A stretch of 64,000 nt of DNA from Bacteroidales bacterium. GTDB taxonomy: Bacteria; Bacteroidota; Bacteroidia; Bacteroidales; P3. Made by a program: the position numbers and the translations under genes. Below, piece by piece: positions 8,758 to 16,911 of the stretch; within the stretch, counting starts at the first letter, position 1; each line of letters opens with the position of its first letter. The stretch is taken from positions 124,001 through 188,000 of the forward strand of contig JAFZPH010000006.1 in assembly GCA_017550405.1 (NCBI GenBank), in the 5' to 3' direction. Below the pieces are notes generated by a model that was given only the letters and a program-made list of their open reading frames with translations, was not told where the DNA came from and made no database searches.

Positions 8758-9685
8758 AGACGCCTTGTTTTCAAAGGCAAAGATTTATTTTGAGAAGGCC
8801 GAAACAGAAGATAAAGATTCTGTATTCTTCGGCATATATTGTGCATTAGGAATGGAATTAGTGGCGCGAGCTGCGTTGGCATATATTAGCCCTACATTGC
8901 TTGCCGAACCTGACAACGACCATAAGAATCTTTTGTATGCACTGGAATTAAAAGATGCTAACGGTAAACCTAAGTCAATAATGACTAATAAGGTCATAGC
9001 ATTGTGTGGGGAACTTATCCCTCATTTTGATGTTGACTTGCAAAAGGTCGCTACCAGTATGACTATTCGCCGAAATGAAGATTTACATACTGGTGGTGGT
9101 GGATTTGCTGAATATAATATTGATAATTGGCAAGCCGATTTTTATAAAAGTTGTCAAGTATTATCAGAGTCAATGGGAGAATCACTTGACACCTTGTTTG
9201 GTAAAGAAATCGCCCAAATGGCTACAGAGATTATCCAGCAGGATTCAGAGAAGGTAAAGAAAGCAGTGCTTGATAATATTAGTGCAAGAAAGAAAACTTA
9301 TAATGAGGATTTGCGGAATTCGCCAGATGAGGTGGCTAAAACAATAGAACAATCGATGAAGACTATTGCTGAAAAAACACATCGTGGGTATCATCGTGTC
9401 AAATGTCCTTGTTGTGGGAATGATGCATTAATTTATGGGAAAGAACCTATGTATGGACGTGAAGCTATCGAGAATGAAGATGTTGTGATACGTAAAGATA
9501 TAACTGCAAGCCATTTTCATTGTGATGTATGTAAACTGCATCTTTCATCATATGCGGAATTAAAAAGTGCAGAGTTACCTCTTCACTATACAAATACATA
9601 CTATATTAGTCCTACAGAATATTTTGATATAGACATTGATGCTTTAATGGAGGCATATCCCTATGAAGAATATTCAAATGATTGA
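8744..9685 (+). CDS. HEPN-like protein with C-terminal zinc ribbon
   Basis: The 313-residue protein is helical in its N-terminal half and contains RNEDLH at residues 110-115. This fits the Rx4-6H signature of HEPN ribonuclease domains, including the polar residue after Arg. A C-terminal zinc ribbon is formed by CPCC (221-224) and CDVC (260-263), separated by a short insert. A charged helical linker joins the two. It starts inside the end of the dioxygenase gene. HEPN proteins are frequent toxins or RNA-cleaving parts of defence systems, but this protein could be a non-catalytic member. The HEPN reading rests on the motif plus helical context only. Confidence 0.55.
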   Translation: MNWSKDALFSKAKIYFEKAETEDKDSVFFGIYCALGMELVARAALAYISPTLLAEPDNDHKNLLYALELKDANGKPKSIMTNKVIALCGELIPHFDVDLQKVATSMTIRRNEDLHTGGGGFAEYNIDNWQADFYKSCQVLSESMGESLDTLFGKEIAQMATEIIQQDSEKVKKAVLDNISARKKTYNEDLRNSPDEVAKTIEQSMKTIAEKTHRGYHRVKCPCCGNDALIYGKEPMYGREAIENEDVVIRKDITASHFHCDVCKLHLSSYAELKSAELPLHYTNTYYISPTEYFDIDIDALMEAYPYEEYSND

Positions 9686-9802
9686 TGCACAATAAAACAT
9701 ACCACTACACTGTTAATGTATTTATTGTTAGATACAAAAAACAATTGTAAATAACTCTGTAATCTGGAAATAATTGAGTACTAAATCAAACATAATTAGG
9801 CT

Positions 9803-9979
9803 ATGGACTTCAGCAATAAAATAGTAAGAGATACACTACTGAATGGAGATTGTGTAACTTTGGAATGCAAACGGGCAAAAACCGAAGTCCCGAAATCGGT
9901 ATGGGAAACATACTCTGCATTTGCCAACACTATTGGTGGTGTGATTCTACTGGGCATTGAAAACATTAAAATTTGCTGA
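9803..9979 (+). pseudogene. N-terminal remnant of a Schlafen/AlbA_2-type gene
   Basis: A 58-codon frame beginning MDFSNKIVRDTL contains the family start LECKRAK...SVWETYSAFANTIGGVILLGIE, as in AlbA_2 (Schlafen-like) domains. It then runs into NIKIC and a TGA where the domain should continue for about 100 more residues. The complete AlbA_2 gene starts 3 bases later. A matching C-terminal remnant lies at 11858-12229, so this is best read as one half of an interrupted gene. Confidence 0.65.
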
Positions 9980-9982
9980 TTT

Positions 9983-11704
9983 ATGAAGAAATATACCAAG
10001 ATAAGTGTCCAATGGTTCTACAGTCTTCTGGAAAGAGGAGAGTGTGACATTGTGGATTTCAAAGAGCAACTGGAAGACAAGAAAGTGTTTGGTAAGTCGT
10101 TGAGGAACTTTGCACCTAGATACGACGAGATGGCTCGTGATGTGGTGGCATTTGCCAACCTGAAAGGTGGGTTTCTGTTTGTGGGTATTGTTGATGAGAC
10201 GAAGGAGGTGAATGAGTCCTTTGTGTATGACGACAAGAAGGTATTCGAGTTGATAAAGCAAGTGCAAGACAGAACCACTCCCACCATTATTCTCATCCCT
10301 CATCGGATACGTGTCAATGGGACTGAACTTCTGGTGTTGGAGATACCGTTTTCACCACAGATGCACAGAACCTCTAAAGGAGAATACCTCATCAGATGTA
10401 ATGATGGCAATCGGGCTATTGAGCCTCACGAAATAGCCACTATTCAGGCGGAGAAAGGTCTTATCGTATATGACCAAAAGACTTGGAATATATCGGGAGA
10501 ATGGCTGGATGAAGACCGTTTGCAGACGTTACGTGGTCTGATTGAGACAAAGAACAGTGAGAGTCCATATTTAGACAAGACTAATGCCGACTTTCTCGAT
10601 TCACTTGGAATGGTCAAAGAAGAGGACGGAAGAATAAAACCTACTACTACGGGCATTCTCTTTGTGGGTAATAACAAAGCACTCAGGGAACTGCCTTACT
10701 ACGAGGTGAAGTACATCCATTACTATGCCGATGGAACCTATAAACCTTACGAATATAGGGGGAACATCATAGATGTTGCAAGGGATTGTTTTGCTCAGTT
10801 GAAAGCAGAAATCCGGCAACGAGAATATATTTTCGGCCTATTCCGTGAATATGTGGAGGACTATTCAGAGATTGTGATTCGAGAGCTACTCATCAATGCA
10901 TTGGCACATCGGGATATAAGCCGTCAGCAAATTATTGAGATTCGGAAATATGATGATGGTGGCTATCTGGAATTCGAAAGTCCAGGCAGGTTCCCTGAAG
11001 GTGTGACGGTTGAGAACTATCTACGAAAGACAAATCCTCGTAATCCCAATGTGATGGATATATTACGTGAGATAGGTTTGGCTGAAAAAGCCGGCAGTGG
11101 CTTCGACAAGATATTCACAGACCTATTAAAGAAAGGAAAGCCACTTCCAGAGCCAGAGGAGACCGAGACATCGGTTATCTTTCGTATAAAAGCAGAAGTT
11201 TCGTCTGAAAAGCTGATTGAGTTGTCTCTTCTTTATGAGAATCAAACAGGGAAGTCTCTAAAACTCGACCAACTGTTTGTATTGTCGGAAATTGTGAGAA
11301 GAGGAAAGGTGAAGTTGTCCGAGTTGGCAGAATCGCCCAACATCAGTCCATATCGTTTGCACACCATTTTGGAGAAACTGCAAGACTTGGATTTCATCGA
11401 GCCGACGGGGAAGACGTCTGGATTGGCATATATTCTCCATATTTCAAAACGGAAAAGCACGGATGACAAAATAGACTATGTTAAGGCAAAGAAACAAGAC
11501 AAAGCCCGACAAAAAGAGGCAATACTTCGGTATCTTGACTCAATAGAAACAATCAATAATAGGGAAGCAAGAGCTCTCCTTAAACTGCAGGAGAAAGACA
11601 GGTATGCTGTTACTCGCCTGTTTGCAGAGTTGGTTGCTGCAAACGAAATTGTGCAAACAGAGGATAGTGTTCCTAATAATGTAAAATACAGGAGACTAAA
11701 GTAA
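9983..11704 (+). CDS. Schlafen/AlbA_2 domain ATP-binding protein with C-terminal winged helix
   Basis: The 573-residue protein has an AlbA_2 domain at about 12-140 (DFKEQL..., VVAFANLKGGFLFVGI). A GHKL-like ATPase region follows at about 290-400, with RELLINALAHRD as the N-box equivalent, FESPGRFPEGV and LAEKAGSGFDKI. Winged-helix segments close the protein (LSELAESPNISPYRLHTILEKLQ, then a basic C terminus). Such proteins are usually annotated as transcriptional regulators or putative DNA-binding ATPases, and some have nuclease or defence roles. It is full length, flanked on both sides by pieces of a different AlbA_2 gene, and lies in the AT-rich accessory part of the window. Confidence 0.85.
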   Translation: MKKYTKISVQWFYSLLERGECDIVDFKEQLEDKKVFGKSLRNFAPRYDEMARDVVAFANLKGGFLFVGIVDETKEVNESFVYDDKKVFELIKQVQDRTTPTIILIPHRIRVNGTELLVLEIPFSPQMHRTSKGEYLIRCNDGNRAIEPHEIATIQAEKGLIVYDQKTWNISGEWLDEDRLQTLRGLIETKNSESPYLDKTNADFLDSLGMVKEEDGRIKPTTTGILFVGNNKALRELPYYEVKYIHYYADGTYKPYEYRGNIIDVARDCFAQLKAEIRQREYIFGLFREYVEDYSEIVIRELLINALAHRDISRQQIIEIRKYDDGGYLEFESPGRFPEGVTVENYLRKTNPRNPNVMDILREIGLAEKAGSGFDKIFTDLLKKGKPLPEPEETETSVIFRIKAEVSSEKLIELSLLYENQTGKSLKLDQLFVLSEIVRRGKVKLSELAESPNISPYRLHTILEKLQDLDFIEPTGKTSGLAYILHISKRKSTDDKIDYVKAKKQDKARQKEAILRYLDSIETINNREARALLKLQEKDRYAVTRLFAELVAANEIVQTEDSVPNNVKYRRLK

Positions 11705-11707
11705 TCT

Positions 11708-11749
11708 TTGTGTGCGGTTTTGTGTGCAACTTGTGTGCAGTTTGTGTGC
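11708..11749 (+). repeat. Four phased copies of TTGTGTGC
   Basis: TTGTGTGC occurs at 11708, 11720, 11731 and 11742, a spacing of 12, 11 and 11 bases, directly after the AlbA_2 stop codon. The spacing is close to one helical turn, so a protein could contact all copies on one DNA face. It may instead be simple-sequence expansion of a decayed coding tail. Confidence 0.6.
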
Positions 11750-11857
11750 AATGTCGTTCCTTAAAATCAAGCAAGGAGAAGCCGATGTGTTCGCCAATGC
11801 TATCAAACACGATTTCATGAGCAAGAACCACACGACATGATGGAGTGCTATTATTAG

Positions 11858-12229
11858 ATTGAAATAAGGGCAGGCTGGGATACTCCAGTGCTAAACAACA
11901 GGTTTGAATTGGATATGGTTGAATTGGTCTTGCCATTATCTGCCGTCTCTGAGAAATCACCAAGCAGTACGGTTGAAATGACAACTTCTGCCAAAATTGA
12001 CGATGGGGAGAAAAGTAGGGAGAAAAGTAGGGAGAAAATCATAAACATTATCCGGGATAATCCAACAGTGACCCAATTGGAGTTGTCAAATATGCTGAAA
12101 ATATCCCCCAAGGCCATAGAAAAACATATTAAAAACCTACGAGAAGATGGCATTATACGTCGTGTGGGGCCAGACAATGGCGGTCACCGGGAAGTATTAG
12201 TGTCCGACATACGTGCAGAAAGCAAGTAA
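11858..12229 (+). pseudogene. C-terminal remnant of a Schlafen/AlbA_2-type gene (HTH tail)
   Basis: The open frame after a TAG at 11855 reads EIRAGWDTPVLNNRFELDMVELVLPL, which is how the GHKL part of AlbA_2-family proteins ends. A Ser/Thr-rich linker, a tandem EKSREKSREK and a winged helix (TQLELSNMLKISPKAIEKHIKNL) follow. The only in-frame starts (GTG 11888 or later) lie inside the domain, so it cannot be a complete gene. It probably belonged with the remnant at 9803-9979, the roughly 370-residue middle being lost. A short tail-only HTH protein made from GTG 11888 is possible but unlikely. Confidence 0.6.
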
Positions 12230-12411
12230 TCTTAATAACCCCACACGAAGCGAAGTGCCGTGTGGGGTAGGGACAGACACTCTTATTCAGCGTGCCGGAG
12301 GTACGCTACCTTGTTGATTGATAAGATGTGGCGTATCTTCGACACGCATAGGGATGTTCACTGTTCCCCCACACTGCACACCTACGGTGTTTAGTGTGGG
12401 GTTAATAAGAT
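12229..12411. repeat. 183-bp palindromic element with 18-bp terminal inverted repeats
   Basis: The left end ATCTTAATAACCCCACAC (12229-12246) and the right end GTGTGGGGTTAATAAGAT (12394-12411) are inverted repeats matching at 17 of 18 positions. Each end also folds on itself: CCCCACAC/GTGTGGGG at 12239-12267 and CCCCACACT/AGTGTGGGG at 12367-12401. The inside carries no plausible gene. The layout resembles a REPIN/BIME-like doublet or a small non-autonomous element (MITE). It begins exactly at the stop codon of the AlbA_2 remnant. Confidence 0.6.
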
Positions 12412-12683
12412 AGTGTGCCTCCGGCACACCCAAGCTCTCGTCATGCAAAGACATAACATATCTTTGCATTGCTTACTAATGTGTTGATTCCTTTTCATCG
12501 AACACCATTGATTGGGAAGTTACTAATGACAAGAAAAGACAGGATAAATGATTGGATAATGGCTGCATAATGAGGATTGTGTTTGATTCTCTTTCCTTGG
12601 CCTCCTTTTGGCCACCTGTTTGATGTTTTACCAGAATTTTAATACACAAACAATCTCAAGAAGTTGACAGCGGGGTTCCCTCT
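12412..12683. other. Intergenic region with a perfect short hairpin
   Basis: No gene is seen. A perfect hairpin GTGTGCC-TCC-GGCACAC lies at 12413-12429. Its core reappears in inverted, slightly changed form (GTGCCGGAGGTAC) at 12292-12304 inside the neighbouring repeat element. The remaining 250 bases to the outer-membrane gene show no clear signal. This gap marks the change from AT-rich to GC-richer sequence. Confidence 0.5.
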
Positions 12684-14006
12684 TCAGAAAAGTGAACGGG
12701 AAGGGAGATGATAACGGAGGTAGAGGCCAAAGGCAAAATCCATCGCCTGCTCACGCAAGTCGTAATAGTACTCGGTGTCGAGACCGAGGGAGAATCGGCT
12801 GTTATACCTATTCTCAAAGGCTAGTTTGGCTGTCACCATTCTCCTTTCCGGCTCGGCAAAGTCTGGGCGGTGCCAGCTGACACTTTGGAACAAATAGCTG
12901 CCACGCGGGGCAATATACTGGTGGCCGTGCCAGTAGCCCGCCTGCACCAACAGTCGCCAGCTGCCGCGCCAGAAGGGCTGCGGCTCGTCGGGAGGACGAG
13001 GGACATCATGTGCAAACTGCCAGTCGAAGGAGAGTTGCGGCCACACTGCCCAGCCATTGCTGTAAGGCAGGCACTTGGTAGGCGACACGTCCTGAAAGAA
13101 GAAGAACGGCACATCGAGGGCAACGGCCGAGAACATCCCCGTGGCGAGGTTGACCCGGAGTCCTGCGCTCTCGGTAAAGAGGGACTGGATGCAGGTGTCG
13201 AGTGTGGAGAACTGTCCTCCACGATGGCTGCCGAGGAAACTGAGGGGAAGGCTGACTGTCATACGCCCGTGACACAAAGGATCGCCGAAGGTGATGAGCT
13301 GGGAAGTGCCGAGAGAGAAGCGTTCCTGCTTAGGCTGCCAGAGTTCGAGCAGGTCTTCCCAATGCAGCCAGGTGTCCATGCTCCAGCCCAAATGGGAGCC
13401 TATAGAATAGTCGGCGAGGATTTGCACGCCCTCCTCCTGATGGTCGTAGATGTATCGCTCGCGGTCGAGCATCGGCTCATAGAGGCCGTGGGAGAGTGTT
13501 CCATAGAGGGAACCCATGACCATGCGGAAGTTGTTGAACGGTTCATATTCGAGCCGCACAAGGGGTTGCCATGCCCTTAGGCCGTCATAGCCCGCCGCAC
13601 CCGAAAGGAGAAGACCGAAGGTCATCTGGGCGTCCTGCCCGATGAGGTGCTTGGCATAGGGTTTCACAAAGAAACCGGTGGCGGTGTAGCCGCGCGTGTA
13701 GGGCAGAGAGAAGGCTGCATCGCGCAGGAATGTGGTGGCATCGACACCGATGCGCCAGGTATATTGCCGCCCATGGTCGCGGCGCCAGGCATCGGACTGA
13801 ATCTCGTCGCTGTGCAGTTCGGTTCTCCACTCGTCCGGCACGTCAACCAACAGGCGTAACTCGCGCTGTACCTGATAATGGTCGTAGCGGTAATCGATAA
13901 GCAGACCTGCGGTATCGGGCGGAAGCGCAGTGGATAAACGAAGTTCCTGCGGACGCGCAGCAACGGAGAAAGAGCTAATTAACAGTAAAATACAAAAGCG
14001 TTTCAT
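12684..14006 (-). CDS. Predicted outer membrane beta-barrel protein
   Basis: I chose the ATG at 14006 because it gives a standard signal peptide (MKRFCILLLISSFSVAARPQ) and lies just downstream of a strong promoter; an in-frame start at 14021 would overlap that promoter. The mature part is rich in alternating aromatic/polar strands (for example GMFSAVALDVPFFFFQ, YHLPSRSLF) and ends in Phe, as barrel proteins often do. About 440 residues would suit a barrel of roughly 14-18 strands. No specific family is recognised. It may be a porin or an attachment protein. Confidence 0.7.
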   Translation of the reverse strand: MKRFCILLLISSFSVAARPQELRLSTALPPDTAGLLIDYRYDHYQVQRELRLLVDVPDEWRTELHSDEIQSDAWRRDHGRQYTWRIGVDATTFLRDAAFSLPYTRGYTATGFFVKPYAKHLIGQDAQMTFGLLLSGAAGYDGLRAWQPLVRLEYEPFNNFRMVMGSLYGTLSHGLYEPMLDRERYIYDHQEEGVQILADYSIGSHLGWSMDTWLHWEDLLELWQPKQERFSLGTSQLITFGDPLCHGRMTVSLPLSFLGSHRGGQFSTLDTCIQSLFTESAGLRVNLATGMFSAVALDVPFFFFQDVSPTKCLPYSNGWAVWPQLSFDWQFAHDVPRPPDEPQPFWRGSWRLLVQAGYWHGHQYIAPRGSYLFQSVSWHRPDFAEPERRMVTAKLAFENRYNSRFSLGLDTEYYYDLREQAMDFAFGLYLRYHLPSRSLF

Positions 14007-14010
14007 GCTG

Positions 14011-14018
14011 CAAAGATA
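14011..14018 (-). promoter_or_regulatory. Bacteroidota-type -7 box for the outer membrane protein gene
   Basis: On the minus strand the sequence reads TATCTTTG, matching TAnnTTTG, only 4 bases before the ATG at 14006. A TTTTTG further upstream (about 22 bases) can serve as the -33 box. The transcript would have a very short leader or none. Confidence 0.6.
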
Positions 14019-14102
14019 CAACTTTTTTGATGTTTATAAACAAAAATGTCGAGGATTAATCCCGTCGACATAAGTGAGGGCTCAGTCTGTCGCTCTTCTG
14101 CC

Positions 14103-14477
14103 TCATCTCCGGCCAAGCTCCACGGCACTGAAGGCACCCTCTATATGCTCAATCCGATAACTGTTTGCAGTCATCACCACCGAGATAATATCAAAACGCA
14201 CTTCCTCCTCACGCTGATGCTTTATCACATAAGCATTGGCCATGCGGACATAGGCACGTTGCTTTTCGTGGTCCACAAACTCTTCGGGATTGCCAAAGCC
14301 AAGATTACTGCGGGTCTTCACCTCGGCGAAGACTATCAATCCCTCTTTGTAGGCGATAATATCCACTTCATACTTCCCGCGCCGCCAATTAGTCTCCACG
14401 ATGGCGAAGCCCTGCTCCTCCAAATGACGGCGTGCCAGTTCCTCGCCTCTTTTGCCTGTGTCGTTGTGTTCAGCCAT
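14103..14477 (-). CDS. YraN/UPF0102 family nuclease-fold protein
   Basis: Starting at the ATG at 14477 gives a 124-residue protein, the usual YraN length. Family motifs are visible: GKRGEELARRHLEEQGF, then NWRRGKYEVDIIAY and VFAEVKTRS. The last two form the D-x(n)-E-x-K pattern of the restriction-endonuclease-like fold. The cellular role of YraN is not settled and is often assumed to be DNA repair or recombination. It is transcribed away from the DUF975 gene, and a perfect promoter lies just upstream. Confidence 0.88.
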   Translation of the reverse strand: MAEHNDTGKRGEELARRHLEEQGFAIVETNWRRGKYEVDIIAYKEGLIVFAEVKTRSNLGFGNPEEFVDHEKQRAYVRMANAYVIKHQREEEVRFDIISVVMTANSYRIEHIEGAFSAVELGRR

Positions 14478-14485
14478 ATCGGCTG

Positions 14486-14516
14486 CAAAGATACGAAAAA
14501 AAAGCCATGCCCCAAA
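14486..14516 (-). promoter_or_regulatory. Promoter of the yraN-like gene
   Basis: The minus strand reads TTTG (14516-14513), 19 bases, then TATCTTTG (14493-14486), a full match to the Bacteroidota housekeeping promoter. The start codon follows 8 bases later. Confidence 0.75.
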
Positions 14517-14648
14517 AACTATTTTCATCCATCCCCCCACTTACCTCAGCCTTTATGCATACCATACCCCGGCCCATACCACTCGGGGACAAAGTCCAAC
14601 GACTGCGTTGGGGTCAGCCAGTCTTTTTGCACATCGAGCATCATGTTT

Positions 14649-14680
14649 TTTGTCCATGTCGGAAAAAAAGTGTATCTTTG
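14649..14680 (+). promoter_or_regulatory. Promoter of the DUF975 gene
   Basis: TTTG (14649-14652), 20 bases, then TATCTTTG (14673-14680) match the Bacteroidota promoter. The DUF975 ATG follows 23 bases later, and this decides the start at 14704 rather than any of the earlier in-frame codons. Confidence 0.75.
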
Positions 14681-14703
14681 CAATCCAAAAAACACCTACA
14701 ACT

Positions 14704-15318
14704 ATGGAAGAAAACACCACCATCAATCCAGGCGCAATGCCCTCCAACAGAGAGATTCGCAACGCTGCTTTCCAGTTACTCAAAGGCAACTGGTTTTATC
14801 CCGTACTCTGTACGTTACTCTTTTTCGCAGTGTCCTCCATCACAGGCACAATCCCCTTGGGTGGACTTCTGGCTTACTGTCCCCTCGTATTTGGATACAG
14901 CATTACTTTCCTGTTATTTGTACGGGGCGAGACATCTGACGACGACCTTGTCACCAAACCTTTCATGGTCTTTAAAAGCTACGGCCGATACCTCGGAGCC
15001 TCCATTTTGGTATTCATATTTACCCTCCTCTGGTTGCTATTGTTCATTGTTCCCGGCATAGTGAAGGGCTATTCCTACGCCCTCACGCCCTACATCACCC
15101 ACGACCAGCCTGCCCTGCCCGTCCGCGAATGCCTGCGCCGCAGCCAGCAGATGATGAAGGGCTACAAGATGAAACTATTCCTGCTTGACCTCAGTTTTAT
15201 CGGCTGGATACTGCTGTGCGTTGTTACCCTCGGCATCGGGCTTCTGTGGATAAGACCCTATTTCGAGACAGCACGTGCCAAGTTTTACGAAGAGTTAAAG
15301 TCACGTCAGAATTCCTAA
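14704..15318 (+). CDS. DUF975 family integral membrane protein
   Basis: From the ATG at 14704 the protein has 204 residues. It begins with a polar stretch and the family-typical REIRNAAFQLLKGNW. Four to five hydrophobic segments follow (about 30-75, 105-125, 170-190). GYSYALTPYI and the RECLRRSQQMMKGYK motif between the membrane segments are characteristic of DUF975. Its function is unknown. An open frame extends upstream to 14452, but the promoter at 14649-14680 excludes it. Confidence 0.85.
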   Translation: MEENTTINPGAMPSNREIRNAAFQLLKGNWFYPVLCTLLFFAVSSITGTIPLGGLLAYCPLVFGYSITFLLFVRGETSDDDLVTKPFMVFKSYGRYLGASILVFIFTLLWLLLFIVPGIVKGYSYALTPYITHDQPALPVRECLRRSQQMMKGYKMKLFLLDLSFIGWILLCVVTLGIGLLWIRPYFETARAKFYEELKSRQNS

Positions 15319-15444
15319 TCCCGATTCGACTCACAAGCATACCGAAACACCCGTTTCACGCTATAAAGAGACTGGGAGACGGCCATCGCCCGCCCCCTGT
15401 CTCTTTCTCATTGCCAACAATTACACACCGCTCAACAAACTACC

Positions 15445-16836
15445 ATGTACGACAACAGAGACAATATTGATTTCGGAAAAACAAGCATCGGACGCTTGTT
15501 TGCCAGCATCTTCTTCCCCACCCTGCTGGGCATGCTTTTCAACATGGCATTCCTGCTTACCGACGGCATCTTTGTCGGTCACGGCATTGGCAGCTACGGA
15601 CTGGCGTCCATCAATCTCATCGCCCCAATCATGATGCTCATCAACGGGCTGGGCATGATGCTGGGCGTGGGTGTCAGCGTGGTGGCCGCCATCCACCTCT
15701 CCAAAGGCAACAACAAGGCGGCACGCATCAATGTCACACAGGCATTCGGTGCCGGCATATTCATCTCAGTGGTTCTAGGTGCCGTATGTTACCTTTTCCC
15801 CGGCACTGTGCTGAACCTGCTGGGGGTGGACGGCAGCCTTTATGCCCCAACCCGCGAGTATTACCTGTGGTTTCTGCCCACCTGCCTGCTGTTGATGATT
15901 GAAACCCTGGGGCTTTTTGTCATCCGTCTCGACGGCTCGCCCCGCTTCGCCATGTACTCCAACATCATCCCCGCCATCATCAACGGAGTGCTAGACTATG
16001 TATTCATCTTCCCGTGCCATCTGGGACTGAAAGGAGCCGCCCTCGCCACAGACTGCGGTGGGCTTGTCGGCGCCTTGATGGTGGCCTACTACATGATTTT
16101 CCGCACACGGTCGCTGCATCTCTACCGCTTGAAGACCACATGGACCAGCCTGCGACTCACGCTGCGCAACATCGGCTACATGACGAGGGTAGGATTCCCC
16201 GGACTGATTGGCGAGGCGGCAGTGGCGGTGATGATGCTCAGTGGCAATCTGGCCTTTTCGCACCATATCGGCGACGACGGTGTGGCGGCATGGAGCATCG
16301 CCTGCTACCTCTTCCCCTTGGTATACATGATTTGTAACGCCGTGGCACAATCCGCCCAACCCATCATCAGTTTCAACCACGGTGCAGGCAAAGGCCATCG
16401 CGTGCGCGGCACCGTGCGTTTTAGCGTACTGGTAAGCGTTGCCATCGGCCTGCTGGTGAGCCTGCTGTTTCTGTTCTTCTCGCCCACCATGGTGCTCGGA
16501 TTCCTCAACCCCGATGTGCCGACCTACGGTATTGCCGCCTCGGGTCTGCCCTACTATGGTACCGGATTCCTCTTCATGGCGATCAACATCTGTGCGGTAG
16601 GCTACCTACAGAGTGTGGAGAAAGCGGGAGCCGCCAGCCTATTCACCATCTTGCGAGGTATCGTGTTCCTTGTTGCCGCCTTTGCGGTGCTGCCCAACCT
16701 GTGGGGCACTGTCGGTCTGTGGCTTTCCGTCCCCTGCGCCGAATTGCTTACCACACTGGCCATTGTAATCTACACCCTAGCCGTCACCCGCCAGCCAGTC
16801 GGCAGGGAGAAAAAAAATGCACCCCATGAGCAATAA
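15445..16836 (+). CDS. MATE family multidrug/cation antiporter
   Basis: At 463 residues with about 12 membrane helices it has the usual MATE size. Typical features are the N-terminal SIGRLFASIFFPTLLGMLFN, the paired repeat GIGSYGLASINLIAPI, and the second-half start VGFPGLIGEAAVAVMMLSGN. It would export drugs or metabolites in exchange for Na+ or H+. The substrate cannot be deduced. It is followed by the TonB-receptor-like gene after 75 bases, which contain a weak hairpin (GCCTTTCGGAGGC). Confidence 0.88.
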   Translation: MYDNRDNIDFGKTSIGRLFASIFFPTLLGMLFNMAFLLTDGIFVGHGIGSYGLASINLIAPIMMLINGLGMMLGVGVSVVAAIHLSKGNNKAARINVTQAFGAGIFISVVLGAVCYLFPGTVLNLLGVDGSLYAPTREYYLWFLPTCLLLMIETLGLFVIRLDGSPRFAMYSNIIPAIINGVLDYVFIFPCHLGLKGAALATDCGGLVGALMVAYYMIFRTRSLHLYRLKTTWTSLRLTLRNIGYMTRVGFPGLIGEAAVAVMMLSGNLAFSHHIGDDGVAAWSIACYLFPLVYMICNAVAQSAQPIISFNHGAGKGHRVRGTVRFSVLVSVAIGLLVSLLFLFFSPTMVLGFLNPDVPTYGIAASGLPYYGTGFLFMAINICAVGYLQSVEKAGAASLFTILRGIVFLVAAFAVLPNLWGTVGLWLSVPCAELLTTLAIVIYTLAVTRQPVGREKKNAPHEQ

Positions 16837-16911
16837 ATCGCCTCTAAAGGAGACAAAATAACATATTCAGCCTTTCGGAGGCCTATTATTGATATAAAAA
16901 TAATACATTAT

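Noticed and set aside
11708-11749. CRISPR or telomere-like array
   Set aside because: Units are 8 bp with 3-4 base spacers, too short for CRISPR.
12870-13580. 236-codon plus-strand frame
   Set aside because: It is opposite the outer membrane barrel gene, which has a signal peptide and a promoter.
14046-14939. 297-codon plus-strand frame across the yraN-like gene
   Set aside because: It is opposite the well-supported yraN-like gene, crosses two promoters and has no family motifs.
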